Source of the DNA: Diplolepis rosae
Taxonomy: Eukaryota > Arthropoda > Insecta > Hymenoptera > Diplolepididae
Assembly: GCA_030998225.1 (NCBI GenBank)
Contig: JAPYXD010000723.1
Span: 22,027,501 to 22,091,500, forward strand
Length of the DNA: 64,000 bases
Direction of reading: 5' to 3'
The position numbers and the translations under genes were made by a program. Under the pieces are notes generated by a model that made no database searches, was not told the origin of the DNA, and worked only from the letters and a program-made list of their open reading frames with translations. Position 1 is the stretch's first letter. Every line of letters starts with the position of its first letter. This document shows, one piece after another, positions 44,145-55,109 of the stretch.

Positions 44145-45182
44145 TTATTCAAAGTATTGCCCATCTGAAGCTATGACTTCTTCCCATCTTTCTGGCAATT
44201 TGTGGATTCCATCCCAAAAGAACTGCACTGGCTTCGCGGCCAAGAATGAATCAAGCCAATTTTTGATACCCTGTTCTGATGTGAACCGTATTCCAGTGAG
44301 GGCGTTCTGCATTGACCGGGACAACTGATAGTCAGAAGGGGCAAGGTCTGGGCTATAAGGTGGTTGGGGTAAAACTTCCCATCCACTGTTTTTCAAATAG
44401 TTCTTAACCGGAATAGCAACATGGGGCCGAGCGTTGTCATGATGGAAAATTATTGCCTCGTGTCTGGTCGCATATTCCGGGCGTTTTAAGGGTATTGCTC
44501 TCTTCAAACAGATTAATTGTGTTCGGTAGCGTTCTCCGTTGATGGTTTCACCCAGTTTTAGCAGCTCACAATACAGCACACCCTTCTGATCCCACCAAAT
44601 ACAGAGCATCACCTTCGCGCCATGGATATTCGGCTTTGCCGTTGATTTGGCTGGTTGGCCGGGTTTCACATATGATTTTTTGCGCTTGGGGTTGTCGTAA
44701 TGGATCCATTTTTCATTACCAGTAACAATCTGATGCAAAAATGACTTCTTTTTGTGACGTTCCAGCAGCATTTCGGACATGCAAAACCGCCTTCCAACGT
44801 CTCTCGACTTGAGTTCATGCGGAACCCAATTTCCTTGCTTTTGAATGCATCCGGCTGCTTTTAAACGTTTTGAAATGGCTGCTTGAGTGACTCCCAAACA
44901 TTCTGCGAGCTCTTATTGTGTTTGGCAACAATCTTCATCGAGTAATACTTCCAGTTCTTCATCTTCAAACTTTTTTGGCTGCCCAGGACGTTCTTTGTAT
45001 TCCAAGCCAAAATCACCACATCTAAATCGTGCAAACCACTTTTGGCACGTTCGCTCAGCTAAAGCATGTTCACCATGAACTTCCACCAAAATACGATGAC
45101 TTTCGGCAGCAGTTTTCTTCATATTGAAGTAATGAAGAAGAACTCCCCGCAAAAACACTTTTTCAGGCACAAAGTTCGACAT
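44145..45182 (-). pseudogene. Mariner transposase, nearly intact, catalytic Asp lost
   Basis: One frame of 346 codons, broken only by TAA at 44913-44915. N-terminus MSNFVPEKVFLRGVLLHYF and KTAAESHRILVEVHGEHAL (first HTH); GVTQAAISKRLKA (second HTH); WVPHELKSRD linker; FHHDNARPHVA (second Asp); YSPDLAPSDYQLSRS (third Asp, 34 residues further). The first catalytic residue is Asn: VTGNEKWIHYDNPKRK, where relatives have VTGDEKWIHY. So one nonsense and one catalytic change inactivate an otherwise complete gene. Same lineage style as the fragments at 18.4 and 58.8 kb. Confidence 0.9.
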
Positions 45183-45299
45183 ATTTGAGTGAAAAAAAAT
45201 TATTGTTGTTTACGCTTCAAATGAATGACATACACTGAAAAAGACGCACAATGACAGTAGCTTTCCAACAAATGTTTGGAATATTGGAACGATGAAATA

Positions 45300-45617
45300 T
45301 GTAGGGATCTGTAGTCCCACACTACCACTCAGCGCAAGTCCGCGCGTAGTAACACAAGCGCACTTCTTTTCCTGCGTCCTGCGATACCGCGTTACCGCGC
45401 GTTACCAGTTAGTTGTTGTTAGCCCACTGTATTGCACTATATTGACAAGCAGATGTTCTATGCTCAAAACTTACTCCAAAGTACGTGCAATGTACTCTGA
45501 AATATATTTTATTTAATTAAAAGTAAATTATCAGTTATACCATGTGGAGTCAATCATTACAACCTGGTGTTGCATATGGAGTTTATAGGCTACTCCGATA
45601 ATCCACAAAAGCCTATA
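45300..45617 (+). repeat. LTR 1 (probable solo LTR)
   Basis: 318 bp, TGTAGGGATCTGTAGTCCCA...AAAGCCTATA. Preceded by AATA and followed by AATA (45618-45621), then LTR 2. About 85-90% similar to LTR 2 by eye. Confidence 0.8.
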
Positions 45618-45621
45618 AATA

Positions 45622-45927
45622 TGTAGGGATCTGTAGTCCCACTCTACCACTCAGCGCAAGTCCGCGCGTAGTAACACAAGCGCACTTCTTTTCCTGCGCC
45701 CTGCGATACCGCGTTACCGCGCGTTACCGGTTAGTTGTTAGCCCGTCGTATTGACAAGCAGATGTTCTGCGCTTGAAACTTGCTCCAAAAGTACGTGCAA
45801 TATATTCTTGATATATACTTGATATAATTAAAGTTTAATTGTCTCTTATACCATGTGGTGTTAATTATTATAACCTGGTGTTGCATTTGGAGTTCATAGG
45901 CTACTCCGATATCTACAAAAGCCTATA
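45622..45927 (+). repeat. LTR 2 (5' LTR of the element)
   Basis: 306 bp, same start TGTAGGGATCTGTAGTCCCA and end GCCTATA; shorter than LTR 1 by small deletions. Its second half matches the 3' LTR better than LTR 1 does (CTTGATATATACTTGATATA is present in both). Confidence 0.85.
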
Positions 45928-45928
45928 T

Positions 45929-45946
45929 TGGTGACCCCGACGTGAT
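45929..45946 (+). promoter_or_regulatory. Primer binding site, tRNA-Trp type
   Basis: TGGTGACCCCGACGTGAT, one base after the LTR. It is complementary to the 3' end of eukaryotic tRNA-Trp (ATCACGTCGGGGTCACCA, from general knowledge), used by CsRn1-clade elements. Confidence 0.75.
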
Positions 45947-47261
45947 GGCGTCGTTAAAGCAACACGAAGTACAAATCTATCATGAAAACCAATTGAGTTG
46001 ACATCGACTGGCGGCTAACAAGACCTGATCTTTTACACGAGGACTATGTCTGTTATATTGTCGACATGTGGACGTTACAGACTTTGGATTTTTTTCCTTT
46101 TATGGCAATGGACAGCTGACGCCTTCCATGGAATTTCTGCTGTTAAGCGCAACCATCTATTTACTATGTGACGGCCTTGGAGGACTTCTGGTATTATTAT
46201 TACAAAATAAGCCGTAAAAATTTTGAAATGCTCTTTTTAATTGTTCAATCTAACTCATTTACGAGCTGCGTCATTTATAAGTTCTGATCAAGGCGTCATA
46301 TTATTGTGTCCTTGGTTGTTGCCAAGCCAAGTCAACTGTATACTTTGACTAAATGTCCTCATCTTTATTTTGCGTCCTTTGAATATTTAATTTCAATGTT
46401 ATTATTGTTATCCTAACTGAATTTAGTTTAATTCTGGAAAACTTGTTCACGCATTTTAAATATTCCCCCGGGCAATATTAGTTGTCATGTTTTTAATAGC
46501 ATTTTCTTTTCTTGCTCTTCTGATTTTACAATGTAACGATTTACCCGGCATTTATCAAATGTGTGCACTCTTAATATAACTTAAGGTCACTAAAATTTAT
46601 TGATACATTATTACGCCGCAAATTTGTTTTTGTTTCTATTTTAAACGAAATGTACACTCGCACATAATTTAATTTCTTACGTTTATTGTAACTACTTAGT
46701 TCTTTTGAATTTTGAAATTATCAAGATCATTGATCATCGGATTTTATAGTAAAAACATGTGTTCCGAAAAAAGCGTTGATGCCGAACCACGGGAGCGGGT
46801 TTCTGTATCTTGCTTTTTCTTACTGGAGGCCCCGTCTTGTGATTTGGCTTACCGTAACCATTTACGCCTATAGGAACTATGTTGTTTGAAATTTTTCTGC
46901 ACATTCGCTGGTGATATACATTTATTATTTAAATAGCAAATCTCCTTTGCGTTGATTGGGGTTGTTGTTTTTTTAAATATTCAAAATGAATTTATTCTCC
47001 GAAATTTTAAAGCATGCACTAATTGTGCGATCATGAAGATATTTAATACTTTTTTTATGATCTGTAACCACTTTCTTTTTTATTTACACCATGTTTTTAG
47101 CTTTGTTATACGATGGCATATCGGTGTGTGGATTTTCGGGAGACTTACTGGTTGCCTCCCTGTTACTCAACAAAAACTAAAAAATTTAACCTAATTTAAT
47201 TTCGTTTTTTCTTTTTTGTTTCTTTTACATTTTGGGCTTTAACCGCTTATAGCTTACAAAC
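45947..47261 (+). other. Gypsy leader / 5' untranslated region
   Basis: 1.3 kb AT-rich stretch between primer site and Gag with no gene recognised. Confidence 0.5.
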
Positions 47262-48149
47262 ATGGCCTCAAATAATGTTAGCAGTGATCCCGGTCCGAGC
47301 GATATCCCCAGGCTTCTGCAGCAAATTGTGGACACTCATCAAAACCGTGTAGAGGCATACCGCGTTCCGCGAATCCCTGCGTTTTATCGGGAGGATCCGT
47401 CGTGTTGGTTTATTGAGATCGAAGCCTTTTTTGCTCAAGCGAGCCTACGCGACGAAACGACAAAAGTACATACGCTCATTGCAAATTTGGACGTGGATCT
47501 GATCGCTCACATTAGAGACATCATCACAACACAGCCACAACCTGCTGATCTTTATACGCGCCTTAAAAATTGACTCTTGGCTAGTTTCTCCATGTCTTCT
47601 GAAACACGTTTGCGTCAACTTTTAAAGGGGGAGGTCATCTCCGACGGTAAACCATCCCTTCTTTTGAAAAGTCTACGAAATCTAAACGATGGCAACTGCA
47701 GCGAGAAAGTCATCAAAGCCGTTTTTCTCGATCAACTACCGGCGAAATTACGTGGGATTCTCGCCTTGTCAAACGTTTATAACATCAAAGCATTAGCCGG
47801 ACTAGCTGATAAAATTACGGAAGCAATGGGTCCTTCCGAATTTAACGTTGCAACCACAACAACAATGGCAGACCCAAACCAACTTAACATTGCAGCTGTG
47901 ACTTCCACCGACAGACTTGCTGGTATGATAGAAAGACTTACTCAGCGAGTTGACAGACTTTCTAGAGAGGTTAGCCGTCCCTCTCGCAGCTTGTCGCGTG
48001 ACCGCATCGGTTCACGCTCACATTCACGTGAAAGGCATAGCCGCTCACGTAACGAAAAGTTATGCTTTTACCATCGGAAATATGGCAAAAAAGCGCAAAA
48101 ATGTAACCAACCTTGCTCGTGGAAACCCCTTCCTCGGGAGGAAAACTAG
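47262..48149 (+). pseudogene. Gypsy Gag with CHCC zinc finger
   Basis: Structural RNA-binding protein of the retrotransposon. 296-codon frame opening MASNNVSSDPGPSD, with one in-frame TGA at 47571-47573 (within RLKN-stop-LLASFSMS), otherwise open. The middle holds RIPAFYREDPSCWFIEIEAF and QLPAKLRGILAL, typical gypsy Gag capsid blocks. After an SR-rich basic linker comes CFYHRKYGKKAQKCNQPC, a Cys-His-Cys-Cys finger as in CsRn1/Kabuki instead of the usual CCHC knuckle. The protease frame overlaps by about 37 bp in the -1 frame, so a -1 shift would have been needed to make Gag-Pol. Confidence 0.85.
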
Positions 48150-48331
48150 CTCAGCCTGCGCGAGTGGAGACCGTCGCTCCGGGTTTAACTGAATCCAAGC
48201 GTCTCCACATTAGAGATCGAAGCTCAAATATGGTTTTTCTGATTGATACTGGCTCTGACATTTCGCTTATCCCCGCCACCAAGGATGTGTTGAGAACACA
48301 TCTACTGGTCTCAGCACCTCGGGATTTTTAA
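48113..48331 (+). pseudogene. Gypsy aspartic protease, N-terminal part
   Basis: MVFLIDTGSDISLIP at 48231-48275 is the DTGS active site of retroelement proteases. The domain is cut off after about 25 further codons; the rest of the protease and the protease-RT spacer are missing, replaced by the R1-like element. The -1 frame relative to Gag fits a Gag-Pol frameshift. Confidence 0.8.
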
Positions 48332-48412
48332 AAACGGCAAACATCTTTGGCCTGAGCGTTATGAGCCGCTCTGAAAATTACATTCGGCTGCTGTCAGAAT
48401 TTTCGTAAAAAT

Positions 48413-49314
48413 AAAGGAGATGGAGAGGTGAAGGCGCCAGATGCGCACTCACACACTCCTACAGGAGCTGAGGAATGGCAAGACGTCCTTCAGCTCCTGA
48501 AGGAGCAAAATGAAAAAATGGAAAAGTTAGCCAGGGCCCTCAGCGTTATACAATAGGGTATGCTGAGGAATAACCCTGGCTTCGTCAAAGACTCGGAGAA
48601 CGAGGCAACTGAGGTGTTGAGCGGTATGCTCTTCGCCCTCTTATGCCGAAGAGGCCACGAGCCAGCCCCTAAATAAAAAAGGGGACTGACATGTGGTCAC
48701 AAAAAAAAGAAAAAAAAAGAAAAAAGAAAAAAAAAAGGAGAAAAGGGCGGAGGACACTGCCCAAAAAGCGCAGGGGACCACCGCCACTCCTAAGTGGAAG
48801 CGCTCCACGCCCGCCAGCTCGGGCGACGCCATCAAGGTGTCAGCGAAGGACGGCCAGTCCTACGCCGACATCTTGAGGGAAATGAAGGCGAAGGTAGACC
48901 CCCGGAAGGCAGGACTTGAGGTCCTGTCTATCAGGAGAACCAGGAAGGAAGAAGTTCTTCTGGTCCTCAAAAAGAGGGGAGACGTTTCGGCCTTCCGAAA
49001 GGAGCTCGACCTGGCGGTCGGGGAAAGGGCGCAAATTTCAGCCCTGGTCTCCACGAGGTCCCTCGAAATTAGGGACCTCGACGAGACCGTTAAAAAGAAG
49101 AGGTTGTGTCTTCCCTGTGCTTGGCATTGGACCCGACAGGAAAAACGCCTGTTGGAGATGCGGCGCCACGGGACACTTGGCCAGGACTTGTAAGGCGCCA
49201 CCAAGCTGCCTGCCATGCGCAGACAGGGGTGACAAAGATGTCGCCCATGTGTCAGGTAGCGGCTCCTGCCCGGTCTTCCGGGAAGAGCTTCGGAGGTTGA
49301 GTGGCAGGCATTGA
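48413..49314 (+). pseudogene. R1-like ORF1 (Gag-like, zinc knuckle)
   Basis: RNA-binding ORF1 protein. First a coiled-coil-like stretch (WQDVLQLLKEQNEKMEKLAR) with a stop at about 48555, a lysine run from an A-rich tract (48700-48750), then AKDGQSYADILREMKAKVDP, VLSIRRTRKEEVLLVLKKRG and SLEIRDLDETV, the conserved ORF1 core. At about 49095 part is deleted and the frame shifts. In the next frame NACWRCGATGHLARTCKAPP is a CX2CX4HX4C knuckle, followed by a second Cys/His cluster. Ends with TGA at 49312-49314, overlapping the start of ORF2. Confidence 0.8.
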
Positions 49315-49720
49315 AGTTCCTGCAACTCAACCTCCGAAGGGGGAAGGATAACCAGGACCTCCTGATTCAGACTGCCAGGGAGAGGGGGGCCGATGTGCTG
49401 CTCATTAGTGAGCAGTACAAGTGGTCCGAAAACTCTGCTTGGTATCAGGATGCATCAAGGAGGGCCGGCATCCTTGTTTGTAACCCTGATTTGGGCGTCG
49501 GAGACTTCCTGGAGACCGACGCGGGGTTCGTTTGGGTGGAGGTGGCGGGTGTGCGTGTGTACAGCTGCTGATTCTCCCCCGGCGATCCCTTCGATGTCTT
49601 TGAGACCCAGATCCTCCTCCTTGAGGAAAGCCTCCGTAAGGCCATCGGGCGATCCCTCATAGGGGGTGACTTCAACATTAAGTCGCCCGAGTGGGGTGAA
49701 GCCCGCCTAGATAGGAGGGG
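49311..49720 (+). pseudogene. R1-like ORF2, APE endonuclease N-half
   Basis: Opens KFLQLNLRRGKDNQDLLIQTA (the FLQ.NL...... start of the endonuclease, including the catalytic Asn), then ADVLLISEQYKW (catalytic Glu), DAGFVWVEVAGVRVYSC with a stop at 49569-49571. In the next frame IGGDFNIKSPEWG (catalytic GDFN) continues. The start codon position now reads TTG. One frameshift near 49570. Confidence 0.85.
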
Positions 49721-49724
49721 AATC

Positions 49725-51680
49725 TTGGTTGGCGAGATGGTCGCTAGGAACGAACTGATCGTCTTGAATCAGGGCGGGGAATTTACGTTCAGACGAGGAG
49801 CGGGGGGGTCAATAATTGATCTCACAATTGCCGCACCTCGCCTCGCTTCAAGGATAAACGACTGGTGGGTCCTCGAGGTAATAACCTTGAGTGACCACCA
49901 GTGCATCGAATTTACACTAGAACAACGGTGTCAAGCGATGGATAAGGGTAGGGGCGGTGAAGGAAGGAGCCCCTCCTGGAACAAGAGACGACTCAGCAGG
50001 GAAAGACTTCGCGAACACCTCGAAGAAACCAGGCTCACCGATGAGCTTGGTTGGGTCTGCCTTGCTGGATCGTTTGAAGCTACTGTGTGCTCGGCGAGGC
50101 AGAAGGTGATCGCAGCTTGCGACTACTCGATGCCTCGCCGTGAGCACAGGCAAGCCAAGGGTTCGATGTACTGGTGGAACGACCAGTTGGCAGCCCTACG
50201 TCGCGAATGCCTCGCAGCGCGGCGAAAATTCACCCGTTCAAAGGGGGATGCTACGCTGCACGAGGCATGCAAAGGGGCAAAAACAGCTTTGAGGCGATGC
50301 ATAAAGAAAAGCCGATTTCAATGCTGGAAATACTTGATCAGTGAGGTCGAGAAGGACCCATGGGGTCTCGCCTTCAAAATAGTCACCAAGAGATTGGTGG
50401 CTAGAAGAAAGACCCCGGGCCTGGATAATCCCAATCGAGTCAAATACATTGTGAGAAGCTTGCTCCCACACGTGGAGCCGTTCCAAAGACAGGACCGAAA
50501 TTCCTGCGTGGTCCGGCGCGAAGAACTCTTCACTCTCGAAGAACTAAAGAGAGCGGGTGGAAGGCTTAAGGCAAATACAGCGCCGGGTATCGACGGGGTG
50601 CCGAACGAGATCCTCAAAGAGGTGATCGGGGCATACCCGGAGATCCTCCTAGAAGCCTTTAACTCCTGTCTTCGGGAGGGGAGGTTCTTCGCAGATTGGA
50701 AGAAGCAGAGGTTGGTCCTGCTGAGGAAGGGCAACAAATCTCTAGGGGTTGCCTCGTCGTATAGACCAATATGCTTATTGGATACGATGGGGAAGCTTCT
50801 GGAGGAGTTGATTCTACAACGACTTCAGGCTCTCTTGGTCGGAGAGAACGGGCTCTCGGAAAACCTGTTTGGATTCAGGAAAGGCAGGTCCACTGTGGAC
50901 GCCATCCAAGCTGTGGTTAACATCGCCACAAATGCAAGAAAAGGAACTGGTAAGCGTAGGGGATTCTGTGCGTTGATTAGCATTGACATACGCAATGCGT
51001 TCAATACCGCGAGATGGGACATCTGCATCGAGGCGATGATGCGGAAAAAGGTTCCAGACTACCTGTTGCGAATGATAGATGACTATCTGAGCGACAGGTG
51101 GGTGATATACGAGGGCGACAAATGGTCTCTCAAAGAAGAGATAACATGTGGCGCTCCTCAAGGGTCGCGGGTGGGTCCACTCGTTTGGAACATCATGTAC
51201 GATGACTTTCTGCGCATGGACCTACCTGCTGGAACGAGCATCGTCGGCTTCGCGGATGACGCACTTGTCATGTGCGCCGCTGACGACGTCGAAATCCTAG
51301 AGCTGAGGATCAATGAAAGTCTGTGGCGAGCAAAGCGCTGGTTGGATAGCAGAGGCCTTAAAATGGCCCCTGAGAAAACCGAGGCTCTGCTCGTTACGGA
51401 CAGGAGATCCTTCCAATACCCGAGGATCGTTCTCGGAGAGCATGAAGTCGAGTGGAAAACAAGCATTAAGTACCTGGGGGTGCAGCTGGATCGTAGGCTT
51501 AGCTTTGGCGAACACCTAAAGATCGCAGCTGCCAAAGCTACCCAATGTGGAGCGAACCCGGCCACCTGGCTGAACAGAAAGCACGGGGAAGTCGGCTTTT
51601 ACTTGACGCAAGCGCTCTCGGGCCATGGCTGTTTTAACGCGTACCTGAGGCGCTTTAGGAAGAAAGACGAGGAGACGTGT
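49725..51680 (+). pseudogene. R1-like ORF2, endonuclease end and reverse transcriptase
   Basis: A 712-codon open frame (to 51863), of which the first ~650 codons are true ORF2. Endonuclease end: IIDLTIAAPRLASRI and SDHQCIEF (catalytic SDH). RT: TAPGIDGVPNEILKE, SYRPICLLDTMGKLLEELI, NLFGFRKGRSTVDAIQ, ISIDIRNAFNTARW (first Asp), TCGAPQGSRVGPLVWN and VGFADDALVMCAADD (catalytic ADD; FADD box), then LGVQLDRRLSFGEHL. All RT motifs are present in one frame. A deletion of roughly 150-200 codons follows TQCGANPATWLN, and the frame is lost at about 51680. Confidence 0.9.
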
Positions 51681-51916
51681 TGCTCTGCGATTTCCCGATG
51701 GATAACGCAGAGCACGCACTCTTCATCTGCGCAAAATGGGGTGTGGCTAGGCAGGTCCTCGGTCAGGCGGTGGGTTCCGAACTTACCCCTGACACGATGG
51801 TTCCTCTCATGCTCCAGTCTGAGCGGTTCTGGACGCTCATCGAGTCATTCGTCACACTTGTGATGAAGACGAGAGAACTTGATGGGCGTCGAGAGCGAAA
51901 CAACGGGGAGGGCTAG
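51677..51916 (+). pseudogene. R1-like ORF2 C-terminal end
   Basis: CDFPMDNAEHALFICAKW is the C-terminal Cys/His motif region of R1 ORF2 (C...D...H..F.C..W), then ELTPDTMVPLMLQSERFW, shared with copy B. Frame-shifted relative to the RT. Ends at the TAG near 51916. Confidence 0.8.
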
Positions 51917-52267
51917 TAGAAATCGCATTTGGGCCTGCACCCGCGGTCCTGCGTCTCGGGTAGACTTGGCTATCCGCGTCGTTCGGGGGAGGAATGTTTT
52001 TGTTTTCCCCCTGGGTGGCGCCTCTAGTCGGTTTGCCTAGTAGGCGTGTGGCCGCGGATGGAAGTTCCGAGCGAACGGAGGACGGAAGAGTCGTACGCGA
52101 CTTTAATGGAACCAACCACCCGTGAAGTTTAAAGCCGAAAGGCGGTTCCGCGGGTGGTGCATTGGTTCGAGAGAGGGGGTTTTTTGGTTTTAACAGGTAT
52201 GCCTAGACCCGTCCTAGGAGAGTCCTGTACAACGTCTATAAAAGATTTTGCCATTTTTCCTCCTCAA

Positions 52268-52299
<32 letters not shown>
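52268..52299 (+). repeat. Poly(A) tail of R1-like copy C
   Basis: About 30 uninterrupted A, marking the 3' end of a target-primed insertion. Confidence 0.9.
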
Positions 52300-52301
<2 letters not shown>

Positions 52302-52936
52302 ATAGTGTGACCCAAGGCCCGCCCATGGCGGAGCGTTCACGTCGTTTGGCACCGGACAAACTTCTTGTTGCTAAGCAACAGTTCACACAGATGCTTGAAC
52401 AGGGCATTTGTAGACCTTCCAGTAGTCCTTGGGCATCACCCATTCATATCACAAAAAAAGCCAACGGGAAGTGACGCATTTGTGGCGACTTTCGCCGTTT
52501 AAACACGGTCGCCGTTCCGGATAAGTACCCCGTACCTCATTTACACGACTTTTCAGCCAACCTTCGCGGCAAGACAATTTTCTCTAAGCTCGATTTGAAA
52601 ATGGCTTATCGCCAGTTGCCTATTGCCCCTGAAGACATTCCAAAAACTGCTGTCATTACTCCGTTCGGTCTGTATGAATACACAGTGATGACATTCGGGT
52701 TGCGCAATGCTGAGCAGTCATTTCAACGCTATATTCATGCTGCTCTTGGAGATCTGGAATTTATATTTGCTTACATTGATGACATTCTCATTGCATCCTC
52801 AAATCCTGAGGAGCATGAGATGCATCTACGAACTGTGTTAAAACGTCTGAAGGAATATCGCCTACACATAAATGTCAGCAAATGCCAATTTGGTCAGAGC
52901 GAATTGGAGTTTCTTGGGCATCTTGTAAGACCGTGA
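52302..52936 (+). pseudogene. Gypsy reverse transcriptase
   Basis: One frame with a single TGA (52472-52474) standing where relatives have Trp before RICGDFR. Motifs: [61 protein letters not shown] (first catalytic Asp), [18 protein letters not shown] and [12 protein letters not shown] (YIDD). After LEFLGHLV at 52924 a deletion removes the RT connection region and shifts the frame, so RNase H follows in frame 1. Confidence 0.92.
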
Positions 52937-53646
52937 TTGAATTACGTAAATTCCTCGGGATGATCAACTTTTACCGGCGTAGCTTGCCTCACACCGCCGA
53001 GTCTCAAGCTCCATTGAACGCATATCTCTGCGACTCTCGTCGAAACGATCGTAGACCAATCGTTTGGACCCAACAGGCCGAAAAGGCGTTTGCCAAGAAC
53101 AGAAACGATCTTGCCAACGCTGCCCTTCTCGCTCGCCCAGATGGTACCGCTGAAACCCGTCTTGTTACTGACGCTTCGGATTTGGGCATGGGTGCTTCTT
53201 TAGAACAGCTTTTCGATTCGGTATGGAAGCCGTTAGCGTTCTTTTCACGACGTTTTTCTCAAGCTCAAAGGAACTATAGTGCTTATGACCGGAAACTTAC
53301 AGCCATTTATGAGGCCATTCGATATTTTCGACATTTTCTCGAGGGTCGAGACTTCAAGGTGGTTACCGACCATAAGCCCTTAACCTTCGCTTTTATTCAA
53401 CGCTCTGAAAAAGCTGCGCCACATCAGCAAAGGCAACTTTCATACATTTCACAATTTACAACTCGAATCGAGTACCAGCCTGGTCAAACAAACGTAGTTG
53501 CAGACTCTCTATCGAGGGTAGATGCGATTCATCTTCCCACCGAATTCAACTTGCTGGAGATCGCTGAGGCTCAAAAGCTGGACGAGGAGCTTAAACGCAT
53601 CGTTGGAGACCCGAAATGCTCTCTGAATTTTAAAAAGATAAATTAG
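52933..53646 (+). pseudogene. Gypsy RNase H and spacer
   Basis: RKFLGMINFYRRSLP (RT end), then LVTDASDLGMGASL (first Asp), YSAYDRKLTAIYEAIRYFRHFLEGR, FKVVTDHKPLTFA (Asp) and YQPGQTNVVADSLSRV (Asp). The Glu expected in the YDREL block is Lys, so the active site is damaged. TAG at 53644-53646 separates it from the integrase in the same frame. Confidence 0.88.
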
Positions 53647-53664
53647 GGGAAGGACCATCATACC

Positions 53665-54110
53665 GTGTTCTGCGACCTCACAGGTGAGACTTTACGTCCT
53701 TATAGAACGTCACCGATGCGCGAGCGTGTTTTTCATCTTTTCCACAATCCCGCTCACCCGAGCACTAAAGTCACGGACCGCGTCATCCGCAAACGCTACG
53801 TTTGGCCGTCGATGCACCGAGACATAACTAAACTTTGTAAATCATGTTTAGACTGTCAACGCTCTAAACTTTCTCGGAATAATCATTTGGCTCCGGCTCA
53901 ATTCGTGGCTCCTGATGGTCGTTTCAAACATATCCACATGGACTTGGTCGGCCCTCTCCCACCTAGCAACGGTTTTCAATACTGCCACTGCCACTCTTGC
54001 AACTCACCGGTTGTCGTCGGATTCGTACGACCGCGTACCACCCCTCGTCTAATGGAATGATCGAGCGGTGGCATCGTTCCTTCAAAGCGGCCATTAGGTG
54101 CCATGCTGAC
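53665..54110 (+). pseudogene. Gypsy integrase with deleted core
   Basis: Zinc-binding HHCC: HLFHNPAHPS and CKSCLDC, with RVIRKRYVWPSMHRDI between. Core: FKHIHMDLVGPLPPS gives the first catalytic Asp; the sequence then runs through a duplicated CHCHSCNS-like patch to NGMIERWHRSFKAAIRC (in a shifted frame), which holds the catalytic Glu. The segment with the second Asp is deleted. Inactive. Confidence 0.88.
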
Positions 54111-54632
54111 AAGGACTGGTCCCGCTCACTGTAAACTGTACTACTTGGACTTAGGTCCCATGTTTTGGACTCCGGCGCGTCCCCAGCAGAATATCTTTTT
54201 GGAACAACGCTCAGAATCCCTGGGGAGTTCGTTCTTCCCGATGATTTCGCTCCGAACCCGCAGGTTTTCCTCGAGGAGTTTCGAGAACACATGCGGAAAA
54301 TCAAACCAGTCCCAGTTTCACAGAAATACAAAAAGAAAAGTTTCTTCTATAAAGACTTAGCTACGAGCTCTCATGTTTTTCTTCGTGTTGGTGCATCCAG
54401 GAAGTCCCTCGAGCGTCCGCACACCGGTCCACATAAAATCATAAAACGCACATCCGACAGAGTGTATGAAATCGACGTCGACGGCGTGCCTCACCAGGTT
54501 TCTGTCGAACTACTTAAACCGGCGTACTTTCTTTGTGAAAATACAAATATTGACGTCAACAGCCCCAACCAAGCAAATGTACCAAATATAAAAACGTACT
54601 CTCGCAAAAAAAGAGTTACTTTTAATGTATAA
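54111..54632 (+). pseudogene. Gypsy integrase C-terminal region (GPY/F-like)
   Basis: ASPAEYLFGTTLRIPGEF is the typical block after the integrase core. HVFLRVGASRKSLERPHTGP and HKIIKRTSDRVYEIDVDG form a GPY/F-like module thought to guide chromatin or DNA binding. Open for 155 codons to 54632 and basic at the end (KKRVTF). Confidence 0.85.
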
Positions 54633-54639
54633 AAAGTTT

Positions 54640-54965
54640 TGTTTCTCTTCTCTATTTTAATACTTGTCATAACTTTCGTCAACGCAGCGACTGTTAGGTT
54701 CACATAACGTAACACGTTATGTCATATAGATACTTGTTATTATATTCTTAGAAATTACAAACTGTAAGACTGATCTACCAAATTAGCAAATAATTAAATG
54801 TAAGATTACTTTCTACAACTAGCTGTTTACCAACTAAGTTAATTGTGATGTATTTTAACGACTTAGGAGTTATTACGAAACTTGGCGCGCCTTAGTGTAT
54901 AACCTTCGATTATCATAAATTTAGCGTATGAAAATTTTTTTTTTTAATTCTAAAGTACATTACTG
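54640..54965 (+). other. Gypsy 3' untranslated region
   Basis: AT-rich, non-coding, between the last pol codon and the partial LTR. No clear polypurine tract, consistent with a deletion here. Confidence 0.5.
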
Positions 54966-55109
54966 TCCAAAAGTACGTGCAATGTACTCTTGATATATAC
55001 TTGATATAATTAAAGTTTAATTGTCTCTTATACCATGTGGTGTTAATTATTATAACTTGGTGTTGCATTTGGAATTCATAGGCTACTCCGATATCTACAA
55101 AAGCCTATA
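54966..55109 (+). repeat. 3' LTR, truncated
   Basis: 144 bp equal to the second half of LTR 2 (CCAAAAGTACGTGCAATGTA...GCCTATA), followed by AATA (55110-55113). The first ~160 bp of the LTR are missing. Confidence 0.85.

Larger units (their letters stand above)
48400..52299 (+). mobile_element. R1-clade-like non-LTR retrotransposon, copy C
   Basis: ORF1 (about 48413-49314), ORF2 with endonuclease and RT (49311-51920), GC-rich 3' UTR (51920-52268) and a long A-tail (52268-52299). Base composition is clearly GC-richer than the gypsy around it. Inserted in the gypsy pol gene between protease and RT. Gypsy sequence resumes directly after the A-tail with VTQGPPMAERSRRLAP. No clear target duplication at the 5' side, and gypsy sequence is missing there. 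Confidence 0.88.

Noticed and set aside
48691..48876. Lysine-rich open frames over an A-rich tract
   Set aside because: The frame is open only because of AAA/AAG runs inside the R1-like ORF1; it is not a separate gene.
49860..51719. Long antisense frames across the R1-like ORF2 (up to 139 codons)
   Set aside because: Shadows of the GC-rich sense gene; the sense frame carries all endonuclease and RT motifs.
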